Source of the DNA: Pyrocephalus nanus
Lineage: Eukaryota; Chordata; Aves; Passeriformes; Tyrannidae
Assembly: GCA_038380795.1 (NCBI GenBank)
Contig: CM076261.1
Coordinates: 10,856,556 to 10,920,555 of the forward strand
Direction: 5' to 3'
DNA: 64,000 bases
The notes below the pieces were generated by a model. That model had not been told where the DNA came from. It did not search any database and saw only the letters and a program-made list of their open reading frames with translations. Shown here piece by piece: positions 11,951 through 25,326 of this stretch (its first letter is position 1; each line of letters opens with the position of its first letter). The position numbers and the translations under genes are program-made.

Positions 11951-14900
11951 TCCAGTACCTACAGGAAGGAGAGCAGCCTCCGCAGAATGCTGCCAGGGCA
12001 GAATTGCACAAGGTAAAAAACTTTGCACGATAAAACAGGGAAATACAAAACCATGGACAGGAAATTACAATACATTGTAGCAAACAGGTCCCTACTCCTG
12101 TTCCTTTTACTGAAATGCTATGGAAAAAACCTGTGTCTCAAATCCATGTCTTTCCACAGGGAAGACTATGTTCAAGCAGTAAAAGAACATCCACAAAGCT
12201 GGTGTGGTGAACGTGGGCCAGCTCTCACTGAAAGTCCTGTTACCAGTTACCAATATGTCCAGTTACCAATTTCACTGGACACATTAAATCCATTTTCCTC
12301 TTAGTAGTCATATCTGGTTTGACATTGTGGGATTATTCTTGATTGCTCTTGATTCACAGATACAGAAAATTAGAAATGTGCCAGAACTATTCTGCACTAT
12401 TTCGGTAATTTATTCTAGGGGTGTATAGTGCTACACTTGCCACTTAAGAACAAATATACTTAATTCTAAGTTTCCCAAAGTATGGAGGCAATCCAAACAA
12501 AGTATTACTTATTACTATTGAGCTAAGCCATGCAACACAAATACTTTCCAGAGGTTAATGCTAAAAGCTGTGAAATTTTTTTCCAAAATTGATCAGAGTA
12601 ATTTTCAGTGTACCTAACTGGGTGAACTGGTTAGCATATTTTAGCAATTCCATTTCAGCCGTAACTATTTTGGAGCAAAACCCCACTGAACTTTGTGATT
12701 ACTGAAATTCACTTCCCGCTTATTCTGTTATCAGGAATAAAATTCTATTCCTTATTTTATTTATTTAGTCTTCTTCTTTGAAGACACTATTGCTGGTACA
12801 GTCAGCTAATCAGGTACAGGCTATTTTTTGTCCTTTAGCTGTTGTTTTCAATCTCTTCAATATAACTATGTAAACCAAATGCTTTTGTCAAGCTGTTTTG
12901 ACAGGAATAGCTGGCTACTTCAGGAACAGCATGTACAAATTAGATCTATGAACTGAGCTCACAACAGAAAAAGCTTCTCACCCACTCTTTGCCAAATAGT
13001 ATTTTTCAGGAAATACAAAATATTTCTCAGCAATGATGATGGCAAATAAAATACAGATATACAAAGGGACTTCCATGGAGCCAGGAAGTAGCCATCTGAA
13101 CATGCTTCAGAAAAAAACATAATTTACTATTGTCCGCAATTTGAAATAAGTATTTTTATTTATTTATTTACATCAGGTTGAGACTAGTCACATGAGTGTT
13201 AAAACCCAGTTACATTATTTTCAGAACACTTGAGAACCTTGAAGATAAATTGTAAATCTTGATAGAATGTTACAATTGTCTTATTAAGCATTGCTGATGG
13301 GTATTTTATAAAATCAAACCAAAAAATGTTAGTAAAGCACTTTAAGGTTAAATAACTTTTAAAAATAGACATTAGTGAAATGTGTAGACTGTCATCTTGT
13401 TAAAGTCTTCAGATCCTCATATGAAATAAAGCTAGTTCAATTACTTCCAGAGCTGGTCATTTTGCTTAAAGATCAGTAACCAGACTAGATAGCCTTTCTC
13501 AAGGCACACTTGTCATAAGGCTTTAAAAATTGAGAAAAGCCAAAGAAAAAAGGCATTGACACTGGCATATACTGAAGTGCCCTGTTGAAGCCACTATGTA
13601 GGAAAACACATGATAACTGCAGTCCTCATTTAAGAGATTTTATTCAGTGATATTTTCCTGTCATGTTCACCTTATCTATTTCTTTTTCTAAAATCTTACA
13701 AGATTTGATAAAACCTTAAAAAAACCCGTATCACCTGATGATATGAGTAAAATTTTTTTCAGAAGTATCTAATCACTTTTTCAAATTAATAATTTATCAG
13801 CGATCCTATCTTTCAGTAATTAAGTAGAACACACTCTGAAACAACTTTCAGAAAAGACAGATATTATTATGTTTCTTTATTTGATTCTATTCTGACTTCC
13901 ATTTTTTCATATTTGTTTATATGAATCCTTCAAACACTACATAAACCTGTTTAGCTTCATCCTTTTGATATACCTTATAATATTTCTCCTGTGATTTCCT
14001 CTTTACTGTTGTGTTTTCATTTCATACAGTTCTCCATCAACCCTTACTATTTCACGGAGACTGTTATTTACTTCAACTATTTCCTTTTTTTCATCAAGCA
14101 TTGTCTTTCCTTAGGAAACAACACTTAAATTTCATTGTGGGTATGCATTTCAATATATAAACCCAGAAATATACTCCACACCCACCTACTTGCCATGACA
14201 TTGCAGTTACTTTATGAGTATATCTCTAGTGAAAACTGGCCATATTTCACAGTGAATATTTCTGACACAAACAACATATTTGCTTTGGTTGGGCCACATG
14301 GTTCTTAGTTCTGAAACTGAGGAGGTTTGGAGCATAGGGTCATATTGGTCCCTGTTTTGCACCTGACTGAATCTGTTTGTTTTCAATTCCAGATGAAGAA
14401 CTTAGCAGAGGACAAGTAAAATTTCTAGAACTAAAAGCAGCACCTGAAAGCTTAGAGCTACAAAACATTGTCTACTCAACATCATACAACTAAAAAGTTA
14501 ATTTTCTTTTCTGTCTCTTTCTAGCTATTCTTTCCAAATACAAAAGAATTTTCTTATGTAATATATAACCCTTTTTCCTTTCCTCTGAATTGGAGGTTTG
14601 TCTTTATAGGTGCCATTGTATTACCCATCAGAAAAATGGAACTGAGAAGTAATACCAGAAGTACTAGATTAAGGTTAGCAGTTTTTCTCACACTGACCAG
14701 AATAAAACTTTTCTTGAAGATAGTAAAAATGTTACGATTGTCTTATTTAATATTGCTGATTCTGTAAATTGCATTAGCAGCAATATCAGGACAACATAAG
14801 AATCACATTTTGAAGTATCATTTTCATTATCTAGAGTAATAATTAAGAATCATGGTTTTAACATGTTTTGGTTCATCTTAATTATAGGGAGGTTTATAAC

Positions 14901-15674
14901 ACTTGTTATGGTGGATTTAATTCACCCTAAGTGAATAATGTGAAGCATTATCATAATAAGAAAATATAAATCAGACAGCAGCTTTTCTCTATGCTGTATT
15001 TTATGATGCTTAGTCATATCTTTATACCTTCTAATTTTCTTAGGGAAAAATATAAATGTCTATTGTAAGGTACAATTACAAGTAATTATGGAAATATTAC
15101 TACAGTAAAGGAGCTGATCTAAACCATGATAACAGTCATAGCCTTATTTTATTTACAAAATATTCCTAATTTTAACTAATATTAAACATATGAATATGTT
15201 CCTGAAAGTATTAAAACCATTGTTTATGGGTAAATGGTGTTCCTGGGGTTTCTTTTCCTTGTAAGCATATATGCTTGCTTTTTAATTCATTTTAATACTA
15301 TCTAAAGTAATCTATTTCAATGAGTCTTCTTTATTAGTACAAACACAGAAGCATTTCCTTCATTGTAACACAATTCCACAGTCTAAGTACAGGTACATTT
15401 CAGATTATAGGTAACTGAGTAACTGAGTAAAAACGTCTGCTTAATAACATAAGTAGAGACATAATTAATTTCAAAAGTGAACTATTATAGGCAGGACTGG
15501 ACTATGCCTACTTTCTATAGGACTATAAATTTGGAAAAATATAAGATAATCTTCTGAGAATTCCTTTCAATTTTTATTCATACAACAACTTGAATGTAGA
15601 AATTTGACTCCTGAGCCTGAACAACTTTACCCGATTCCTCAAAAATACAGCCTAATTATTTTATTTTTTAAATG
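11951..15674. other. Unique AT-rich non-coding DNA
   Basis: I see no gene or repeat family. The longest open frame is 93 codons (12023-12304, plus), without recognisable pattern. A pyrimidine stretch followed by AG occurs near 14390 (TTTTCAATTCCAG), but the downstream frame closes after nine codons, so an exon is not supported. A short tandem GTAACTGA occurs at about 15411-15426. Confidence 0.65.
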
Positions 15675-16408
15675 GGGCAACCTGGGATGTTCGTACAGAC
15701 TGGGGAACGAGATGCTGGAAAGGAGTGCCATGGAAAGGGATTTGGGGATCCTGGTTGATGGCAAGTTGAATATGAGTCAGCAGTGCCCTGGCAGCCAGGA
15801 GGGCCAACCGTGTTAAGGGCGGGGGGGGGGGCATCAGGCAAAGCATCCCCAGCCAGTCAAGGGAGGTAATTGTCCCGCTCTGCTCTGCGCTGGGGCAGCC
15901 TCACCTTGAATATTGTGTGCAGTTTTGGGCACCACAATGTATGAAAGATATTAAGCTGTGTCCAAAGGAGGCAGCAAAGATGGTGAAGGGACTTGAGGGG
16001 AAGCCATGTGAGGAATGGCTGAGGTCACTCGGTCTCTTTAGCCTGGAGAAGAGCTAAGTGAGGGGAGACCTCACTGCAGTTACAACTTCCTCATGAGGGG
16101 AGAGAGAGGGGTAGTCGTTGATCTCTTCTCTGTGGTGACAGAGTGAAGGGACGAGAGGGAATGGCCTGAAATTATGTCAGGAGAGTTTAGGCTGGATATT
16201 AGAAAAAGGTTCTTCACTCAGAGGGCGGTTGGGCACTGGAACAGGCTCCCCAGGGAAGTGGTCACAGCACCAAGCCTGATAGAGTTGAGAAAACATCTGG
16301 ATGATACTCAGGCACATAGTGTGACTCTTGGGGTGTCCTGTGCAGGGCCAGAAGATGAACTCAATGATCCTTGTGGGTCCTTTCTAACTTAGCATATTCT
16401 GTGATTAC
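15675..16408 (+). mobile_element. CR1 LINE, about 730 bases of the 3' part
   Basis: Plus-strand translation gives blocks of the C-terminal part of CR1 ORF2 (the region after the reverse-transcriptase core). [18 protein letters not shown] is at about 15740-15785. FRLDIRKRFFTQRAVGHWNR and LPREVV follow at about 16186-16263. Between them the frame is broken by stops and indels, including an 11-base G run at 15821-15831, so no protein can be made. The 3' tail reads GGGTGTCCTGTGCAGGGCCA, then GATCCTTGTGGGTCC and ATTCTGTGATT, a different tail type from the copy at 11798. It is 5'-truncated; the exact start is uncertain by some tens of bases. Confidence 0.95.
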
Positions 16409-19152
16409 TAAAGGAAAATCGGAGATGACTGTAGTTCTACAATGGAAAGGAAGAATGAAACTGTTAAGCTACTTGTCCCATCAGTGTATGGTTAGTATAG
16501 TAGCTAGCAATTGTGTTTTGAAAAATTGACAACATATGAATATTTCTTCCAAATTATATTCATATGTGAGATATTATGCATATGGCGAACTGCAGGCATA
16601 GGAAATGCTCTCAAACATAAACAAATACAAAATACATTAAAATATATATATTTCTTTTAAGTTCTTTAAGAAGTAATGCCTTTAGGTGTTATGAAACTTT
16701 AGTAGACAAAAGTTTTCTGTGGGAGTTTCACACAAACCAGCTCATCCCTTTTTAATGATAAATGCTCTATTTTATTAATAAAAGCATTAACATTTGAATG
16801 ATCATATAGGTATAAGAAGTTTCAGACCCGTTCTTGCAGTATTAAAGTGACCCAATATTCACAGGTCACATAGCACTGCATAGTACAGGATGGGAGTCTT
16901 TTAATCATTGTTATTTCCAGTCTGACATAAATGAAGATTTGCAGGATGGGCCAATAGTTCAACCTCAGACAGTTTTTAGTGGTACCTGTTTTCAGTGTGA
17001 TGCAACTGAGCTTCTTTATGAAACTGTCCCTTTAATGCTGTGGTTCTAACTGCTATACAAAAGCCTATAAATAGATAATAATATGAGCACAGATTTGCAG
17101 AAAGTAGAAAAAATTACCGGTACATCAACAGAGGGATCAGAAATAGTTTGATCCACAAAAGTCTGATTGTTCTTATGTAAAACAACAGGTTTATTGTTTG
17201 TTCTTTCCATTTCTGGAGGATTAGGCTGCAAATGCCTCAGTGCCACGTGCACAGCCTTCTGCATGCAAATGGTTTCAACAATAACACCTGTCCCTGTCAA
17301 GCTGTGCTGGGAGAGTGTGCATTGGGGTGTTTAAAAATGACACCATGACAGTTGAGATCATCTAACATGCTCAAGGTAAAAGGCTCCTGACTTAATCACA
17401 AGGGGCTGAAGCCAGGGCATAATCAGTGATGGGTCCTTAACTGCAGGATTTGTTCCCCGCCTCTGTTCACTGGAGCCTGAATCTTGCTGATTTCTCAGGC
17501 ATGCTGCAAGACCCATTTTTTCTCTGAGGCTTTTCCAGAGGGGAAAAATAAAATGAGGAGAGTTTTCAGGTGATTTGACAGGTGATCTGGAAAGTCGTTG
17601 TCAGGTTTTCTTTAAAAGTAGTGCATAAGCCTCTGTAAATATGCAAGGAGTGGGAAGGCAGGTGCAGAGTTTTTAGCACAAAGAAACAGCTCACTGCAAA
17701 TTGAACTAAATTCCATGCAAAACATTTTATTAGGTTCTAGGGACACAAAATTTTCCCAAAACTTTAGAAACACTCTCCTGCTCATGCTTATTTCAGTTAC
17801 TTACCACTTCTATCTGGTTAACTAATACTTCAATATATGGACTTACTATATGCAAGATGTTCTGAAAGGTGGGGATCATGAGACTTAATTGAAGCTCTAA
17901 CTTAGTTTCTGAGATGAAGAACTGAGCATTTAACTTAGCTGAAGAAGAAATGAATTGTTTACTTTTCAAGGAATGTGGATTTTTTTTCTTTACTTGTTCA
18001 TGATTTTAAATATGTCTAAATAAATATTTGCTTAACTTTGGAATATAAAAACTTTGAGATTCTCTTTTATGCCCAAAAGCACCTGAAATCAAGTATGCTT
18101 TGTAGAAATGAAGGAACAATCAATGCTCATCCTATGGAATAAGAAAACCTAAAAAAAAAAAAGAGTAGAGAATTATGATGACAGTGGGACTTACAGCCTG
18201 TGTTTTATAGAAATATTGCTGTTCATTTTTTAATTGGAAGCCAGCTCTAACTGAAAGTTTGACTTACTGCCTAATCTTGCAATACAAGCTAGTGAATTTT
18301 TATTTAAACTCCCGTGAGAGTGCTGCATATAAACACAATACAGAAGACACAACGCTATTAAGGTCTTTTGGATTAAGGTTTTGTAAATGTATCTGTCTGA
18401 GGAAGAATATCTTTTCCTCAGAGCTGTCTTGCTTATGACAGGGCCTCTAAAACTTTATCCCCCACCCCCCCAAACATGCCCTCCACATTTAATAGCTAAT
18501 TTTGGCTGCAAATTATTTTGGTTTCTTAGCCTGATTATAGCAAGTAAAAAATTTATCACATGCTTTCCAATAGAATGGGTACTGAATTGCTTGCAGAGTA
18601 TATGATGAAGATCAGAGATGTTTATTCTATGAGTTATTATCCACTAGCTACCGTTATTCTCAAGTGAAGCTGTATTTAAAAACGTTAGTGAAGACAAAAA
18701 GCCCAAATTTGTCATTTTTCAGAAGTTTGCTAGTTTTACATCTCAGTATATTAGGAAGCAGGGCACACAGAACTGTACTGCATGCCACCGACTTCATTTT
18801 TCTTTTTACATTGCTCTGACAGCAAGGTCATTTATCATTTGGATAAGGAATAAGAAGTACAAAAGAAAAAAAAAACAATTTCATTTGAAAATTGTGTTGT
18901 GCACTCTTGAGAACATTTTGCCACTGCCTACTGCTAATTGTTATTCCACCACAACTGAGTACATTCCTCATCAATAAATTAAATTGGTGATGGGTTTGGC
19001 AGTGAAGCCAAAGCATTGATGGGCATGATCTGATAGATTAGGATTACTTGCATTGCAACAGCTTATTTTTAATTCATAGAAGACTGAAAAGGGAGAAAAA
19101 AAAAAGTTTACTTTTAATTTTACATTGTTGGGTAGATCCAAAAACACAGTCC
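16409..19152. other. Unique AT-rich non-coding DNA
   Basis: I see no gene. The part at about 17200-17660 has more complex, less AT-rich sequence than the rest and no match to a repeat that I recognise. It is a candidate conserved non-coding element or old repeat. The open frames (72 codons at 18387-18605 plus; 84 codons at 17046-17300 minus) have no family pattern. Confidence 0.6.
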
Positions 19153-19525
19153 AGGGGGAGAAAAGTAGGCTCAGAGGAGACTTTATAGCTCTCTACACCT
19201 ACTTGAAAGGAGGTTGTAGCCAGGTGGGGGTCAATCTCTTCTCCCAGACAATTTGCGACAGGGTGAGAGGACATAGCCTAAAGCTGCACCAGGGAAGGTT
19301 TAGGTTAGACATTAGGAAGAATTTCTTCATAGGAAGAATGGTTAAGCATTGGAACAGGCTGCCCAGGGAGGTGCTGGAGACACCACCACTGGAAGTGTTC
19401 AAGAAATGACTGGATGTGACACTTAGTGCCATGGTTTTGCTGACAGGGTGGTGTTTGGTCAAAGGTTGGACTTGACTTCGCATTTATGATCTTGGAGATC
19501 TTTTCCAACCTTAATAATTCTATGA
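19153..19525 (+). mobile_element. CR1 LINE, 3' fragment with an intact C-terminal coding segment
   Basis: The plus frame reads without stop or frameshift through the last part of CR1 ORF2: [46 protein letters not shown] and PPLEVFKK, ending with TGA at 19407-19409. The 3' untranslated part follows, with a short ATTCTATGAA end. About 80 uninterrupted codons suggest a less decayed copy than the one at 15675. It is 5'-truncated, starts inside the coding region and cannot make an active protein. Confidence 0.95.
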
Positions 19526-22031
19526 AAAGCTCACTCTTTTCTTATGATTTAACGTATCGCAAGCGTTAGAAGTCAGTGCCCTGGAATAAGTGAAATGTAT
19601 TATAATGTGCATAAAAAGAAGTAAAAAAAGTGAGAACAATGTTGGGCTTCAAATTAAAATAATAGAACATGCAATGAAATGTCTCCTTTCAAGTCTTGCT
19701 TCCAAATATCCTGGAGATCTTTACAAATAATGTAAAATTATTCTACCAGGTTCCTATTGTTTTCTTTCAGAGAATGTCCTTGAGCTGTGAGATTCCATGA
19801 CAGAGGTATGAGGTGGAAAGCGTTCACTTCTATCTGTTCCCCATACGTCTCCTCCACAGTAGCTCTCCAACTACTTCTATCTGGAAATCAGAAACTGACA
19901 TGAGAACAATCCTCTTTTAGGGTAAGAAGGGGCAAGGGTGTTTCATGAAAGACTTTAAAGTTTCAGATTTGACCCCCTCCACCCCCCTCTTAAACTGAAA
20001 TGCAATGACCTTTTCAAAGGCTTTGATGAAAAAGGGAAAAGAGACTGGAATAGACTATCTGAGTAGTCAGTGCTCTTGCCTGGAATTGCAAGGGTTTAGG
20101 TAAAATGTAAAGATTTCTTCTAACAGCTTCTAGACACTTTCATTTTCTAATTAGAGAAGTTTTGTCTGAATATTCTCTGTAAATTTTTTCCTGCACTGAA
20201 AACCAATACCCATGACTAATAGAAAACTCATTGTTATTTATTGAATTCATAGCGATTTGCAAATAAAATCCAGTACTAAAACTTACGAAATTTATAAAGG
20301 TACCCCATAAGTCCAGAAAAGTTTACTGAACTTAGATCTTAGATCTCTAGAGTAGTCAAAATAAGTATTTCAAACAAAGTACATAGCTGAATTCCTTTCC
20401 TTTCAGTCAGAAACTCTGTACTTCTACTTAGAAGACTACTGAGAAAATACAGGTCAGAATTGATTTGAAATGTTTATAATGGTAAGACAATCTGAACTTT
20501 TCATATTGCAAGTGATACTGGACATAATACAAGACTAGAAAGTTAATGGTCTAATCAGGCATATTTTATAATTAATTTTTTTTTTTACTTCTGTGAAATG
20601 TTGAGATGTGTGCGGTTTAATAATGTATCTTTTCTATTTTACTTTAAAATAGTTTGAATGTACATAGATGGATGACAGGCAAGTTATAACTCTTCTCCAG
20701 ATAGTGATTTTCTTTATATCCAGTCTCCATCTTTAGTTGTTTCCACTTCTCTGTATGTTGTTTTCCCATTTTACTTCATGTCACACAGCCTGGACTTGAT
20801 TATTGATATCTGTCTATATCTCTATCATTAATTTCTGGACTAGAAAACTTTGACCCTTTCATTTATCTCCATCAGCACATTTTCCTTCCCACAGCAGTTA
20901 TTCTCAGCTGAAATACAGTGCTGTGCATCGACTACCAAGTCGTACAGGGAAAGGTGTTTAAGCATTGGTGACCATATACATTCAACTCTATGTTTTCTGC
21001 ATTAATATAGAATCACATCCACACAAGCAACAAAGACTAAAACCAGACAATAAACACTAAATATTGGCACATTTGAAAATCTTTCCCATGCCAGAAGTAC
21101 ACATTCTTTTTGTATATACGTACTACAGCTTTCAAAAATCTGAACTGTTTGAGTTACCAAAGCTGACTTTGGAAGGATTATCTGTAATCCTCAAACATTT
21201 AAATCCAAGAACTGTTGACTTGCATTCTACCTAGCAATGTAAAACTCAAGTAGGACTAGATCATGACTGATGTAGCTGTTTGCTCATCATCCTTTCAACC
21301 TTGTACTTGTGTTAATACACAATTGCCAATCTGCTATTTGAAATTATTTGTCTTGCCAGTAGGCTTTAAACTAGAGTCATGGAAAAAAAGAATATTTTCT
21401 AACAGAACTTTAGAAATTACCTTTTACCTTCTGAATCAGTGGGTTCTAATGTAATGATTTAAAAGAGTTGGACTGATTTAAGAACCTGTTAATTTGGCAG
21501 CTCCTTTGATGAATATTCATCTTCTACTTATCTTAAAATTGGATTTCATAGATATTTATTGCCTGCAACTTAGAAACAATCAAGCAGTTGGTATAGACTT
21601 CTGTGACATTTGTAATTTTTTTGGGGTAGATTCAGCCTCTGGTTTATACCCACAAGGTGCTTTGCCCAGAACCAAACAAATAGTTCTCTGCTTTGGTGGG
21701 AGGGAGGATGCAGATTCTCTGCATGAGATGGTGGAGCACTGAAAAAGGACTTTCTGGAGGTATAAGCATATCAGTCAAATGTGAGAACTGGATGCAGTAT
21801 AGCTGTAGACTATGAATCTGCCAGTTGGCTTCCACACACAGTAGGAAGAGAGACGTGAAAGCCCATGGGTAGGATAGTCTCACCTTAGGCTTTGTTACTG
21901 TTAGAAAAAAGCTTTATACACATCTTACACCTCTGCCTCTTCCATACAGCATGTGAAAGTCTAAGATCATTTGACATCTGGGAGTCGATTATTCCTCTAA
22001 ATGAAATTATTAGAAAAATTTTGCCTTATAA
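19526..22031. other. Unique AT-rich non-coding DNA
   Basis: I see no gene, RNA or repeat family. Open frames are 82 codons or less. A small palindromic duplication, CTTAGATCTTAGATC, lies at about 20333-20347. Nothing else stands out. Confidence 0.65.
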
Positions 22032-22051
22032 AAGAGAGAGAGAGAGAGAGA
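22032..22051 (+). repeat. GA dinucleotide microsatellite
   Basis: Ten AG units in a row. It sits inside a chance 113-codon open frame (21892-22233), where it encodes alternating arginine and glutamate, a sign that the frame is not a real gene. Confidence 0.9.
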
Positions 22052-23624
22052 AAATAAGAGTGATCCAGTGGTGTGTATTTAATTATAAAGCTAAGTTAAA
22101 AGAGAATAAATGGCATGGGAATTGTCACAATACTGTTTATTACAGTTTTTATAATCCTGAGCAAAGGTGGATAGAGCATATCATAGACCTAGATGATGAT
22201 AGCAACATTTTCCTAACCAAATACAACAGTTAATTTTGTTTTGCTGTTTCATGGTTGTTAAAACAGTGACTTCTTTAGGGCACACTTTCATAATTTGTCA
22301 GAAATTCACGAGCTATAACTGAAGTCCACTCAAGTCCATTAATTAAAACTAATGGAACATCTGTCCCAGCTTCACTTTCTTTCTTCATAGTTGTGTCCCC
22401 TGTAGAGCTATCAAAAGAGAGGAAGAACAAACTTGAACTGTATTTCTGCATGGCTAAAATAAGTATTTGCCTTGTATCAGAATATTTACTGGTGTTAATT
22501 ACCCAGTCTGACATTCAGATTTCAAGTTGATTTTTAGGAGTCAGATTTTAAATAATGTGATTAATACCTTTTCAGTCAAGGACACAAGAATAAATGTTAG
22601 TGTTTGGGGTTAAACATGAAATATCCCCATGATGGTTTTAGTTAGCAAAATTCATGAATAATCATATCCAAGATGCACCCATCCAAAACTCACTACTAAT
22701 CTTTCTTGGCCAGAATATTATGAGGCTATGTGAGTCCTGGTTTTTTCCTTGTAAGAGAGCAGCACTTTGCTCTCATGTACACCACATGGCTTGGACCTGT
22801 ACAAGATCCAGAACTTGCGTTAGAGCTGCCAATACCATTGAAAGAGTGAGAGTGGCTGGAAAAAAAAACTGAGTTGGCATAAAATCTAGATAACTGTGCT
22901 ACTCACACTTAAGATTTGTCTCATAGATTACTGACCAAGAGGTTTTCAAAACAGAGCTCACCACATTTCTTTCCTGCGTTTTATGAACATTTTTATCTAT
23001 TTTACCATTATTCCAGAAGTATGTTGTTGTCTAAATTCTCTTAATATGTGAAAGCTGAAAAAAATTTTTTTCACGATAGCATCTAAGAGACTTCAGATCA
23101 TGAAACATTTTATTCATTGGCTTACTGGGAAACAATATACATTCTGCAAACAGAAGCAACTGAATGTCCATGAGAGTATTTACCAGATTGTTGCAGATTT
23201 AGGTCCCTTCTCTATATAAAAGTGATGTTTCTTCTGGGTACATACAAAAGTCTATACATGAATTCTAGTTCATTTAAGACTATTTTTAGAGCTTGAAAGA
23301 AATTAGACATCTCAGGCTATGATGAATTTCAGTGTCAAAATATCTATTTTTATCTCAGCTAGTGGTGAAAGTTGTATGATTGATTTATTTTTAAATAGAA
23401 AGTTTTAAATTGCAATATATTATTTATTTTATTTCACTTAACTTAAAAAGGAAAAAAAAAAGACAAAGACATGACAACCTACCCTGGCCACAGAATACTT
23501 AATGGAACAGGTCTATGTCATTCAGGTTTTTAAGAGGTAGGCAGGGACTCTGTATCCTGAAATGCACACTTTTCTAAAAGGTATAGGATGAATAGTTTTA
23601 AGTCAATACTGACTCCAAGACAAA
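22052..23624. other. Unique AT-rich non-coding DNA
   Basis: I see no gene or repeat family here. Short A and T runs near 22861, 23060 and 23450 are ordinary. Confidence 0.65.
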
Positions 23625-23752
23625 GTCAGATGGGGCTTGGATCAACCTGATTTAGTAGGAGGTGTCCTTCCTTGCCCATGGCAGGGGGTTTGGAAGTAGA
23701 TGATCTTTAAGGTACCTGCCTACCCAAACCATTATAAGATTCTATGATTCTT
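23625..23752 (+). mobile_element. CR1 LINE, short 3'-end fragment
   Basis: Only the last 130 or so bases are present: GGGGCTTGGATCAACCTGAT, GGAGGTGTCC, CCATGGCAGGGGG, GTAGATGATCTTTAAGG, then ATTCTATGATTCT. The plus-strand tail type is the same as in the copy at 11798. Several substitutions relative to that copy suggest an older insertion. Confidence 0.92.
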
Positions 23753-25140
23753 ATGGTCTTAAAATCACAATAAAAAATTCTCATTTTAAGCATAAGAAAT
23801 ATGCTTAATTAATATGATGTTCATGGTAAGACTCAACATAGAAAATCCAAAACTTTTGGAGTCATCGGTATGAAAAATGGTTCCAGTTATCTTTGATCAT
23901 TCATCACAACTTTCTGACTTGAAAACACTTTACATGTTCAAAAATGGTCAATGATTCACTCCAGAGTCCTTGAACAAACATCAGTATTTATAGAAATCTT
24001 CTCAAAGCTAATTTTCAATTGTATCAAGATGTAAAAGAGATAAAAGAGCAAATTTATATCACATCAAAATGCATGTCTTTATATTCAGTGACATGCTGTA
24101 ATTCTAGACTGTTGACAACCTCCATGGAGCACTTTCTGATGCTGTCCATCTTCACAGTGCATTAGTTTTGCAATATGTACACTAAAGCATTTAAAACCAT
24201 TATCCTTGATGTAATACAAAGATGACATATATTATTACCATTATCTAGCTATTATTTGGCTAACTACATTCGTGACACAAAAATGTTATTTAAAGTAAGC
24301 ATAATTCCTGTCCTTTTGTATCATAGGTATTTGTTACTATGGTCATAATCAGCAATTGAGAGTGGCTATATCCAACTTAAACAGATATTAAACATCAATC
24401 ATTATTCAATCCAGAGGTGAACATGTGATATATCATTTGTAGAAAGTATGTCCATTTTTTTTAACATTCTTAAAAATTAGGTTTTTAACAGATGGCAACT
24501 TCTGACATAATAGACAACACCACTTGCATTCTTCTTGGCTTTCTGTGTAATAAGTCTTGAGACATGAGGACAAAATACTCATACCCGAGAAATGCAAGAA
24601 AAAGTGGTGTAAACTGGCATATTGATACTGAAAAATATGACCTTCCTGGGGGATGATTACACTTTCACACAGCTCAGAAGAGAGGACAAAGTGGGTAACA
24701 TAAAAACTGGTTATATTTCCCCAAGCTGTGTTTCACCCTATACTGTACTCACACATGTCCAAAAAATGAATTGCATTTAGGTTTTTACAGAAATGATAAT
24801 TTCTATTCTTACAGATGAAGTTGGATTAGCAAGTGCCATGTTCAAGTACAAAATCTTCACTTCTGGCTCGCAGAACTCACATAAATATGCTGCAAACCCC
24901 ACAAATATTATATAGGTTGTGTGTTTCCTCTTTGTCTGTTTTGCCACTTGGCAGAAAGACACATGCCTGTACCTGTCAAAGGAAATTTCTCTCCAGTGAT
25001 AAAGCACCTATATTTTATCAGTATGGAAAACTTAAATTTTGGTAAAAACCTTAAAATTACCTCTGATCTAACAGAAGATATGGAAACAACTAAATTTCCA
25101 AAACTATAGCAGCTAAAGTTATCTGCTTTGTCTGCAAAAG
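23753..25140. other. Unique AT-rich non-coding DNA
   Basis: I see no gene or repeat family. Overlapping open frames of 60-98 codons on both strands near 24777-25204 are not protein-like and partly run into the adjacent CR1. Confidence 0.6.
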
Positions 25141-25326
25141 TGGACACGCACTGGAACAGATTGCTCAGGGAGATTGCGAAGTCTCCCTCACTGGAGATAT
25201 TCAAGAACTATCTGGACACAGTCCTGTGCCATGTGCTCCAGGATGACCCTACTTGAACAGGGAGGCTGGACCAGGCAACCCACTGTAGTCCCTTCCAACC
25301 CAGCCCAACCCATTCTGTGATTCGGA
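25141..25326 (+). mobile_element. CR1 LINE, 3'-end fragment of a third tail type
   Basis: It begins with TGGACACGCACTGGAACAGA and continues through GGAGATATTCAAGAACTATC, CCTGTGCCATGTGCTCCAGG, AGGGAGGCTGGACCAGGCAA and CCCTTCCAACCCAGCCC to CATTCTGTGATTC. This is CR1, but the 3' untranslated sequence (CCTGTGCCATGTGCTC) differs from the tails at 11798 and 16300, so at least three CR1 subfamilies inserted here. Confidence 0.93.

Noticed and set aside
14378..14430. Splice-acceptor-like TTTTCAATTCCAG followed by ATG
   Set aside because: The frame closes after nine codons and nothing else supports an exon.
21892..22233. 113-codon plus frame
   Set aside because: It runs through a GA microsatellite giving an Arg-Glu repeat and has no protein-like flanks.
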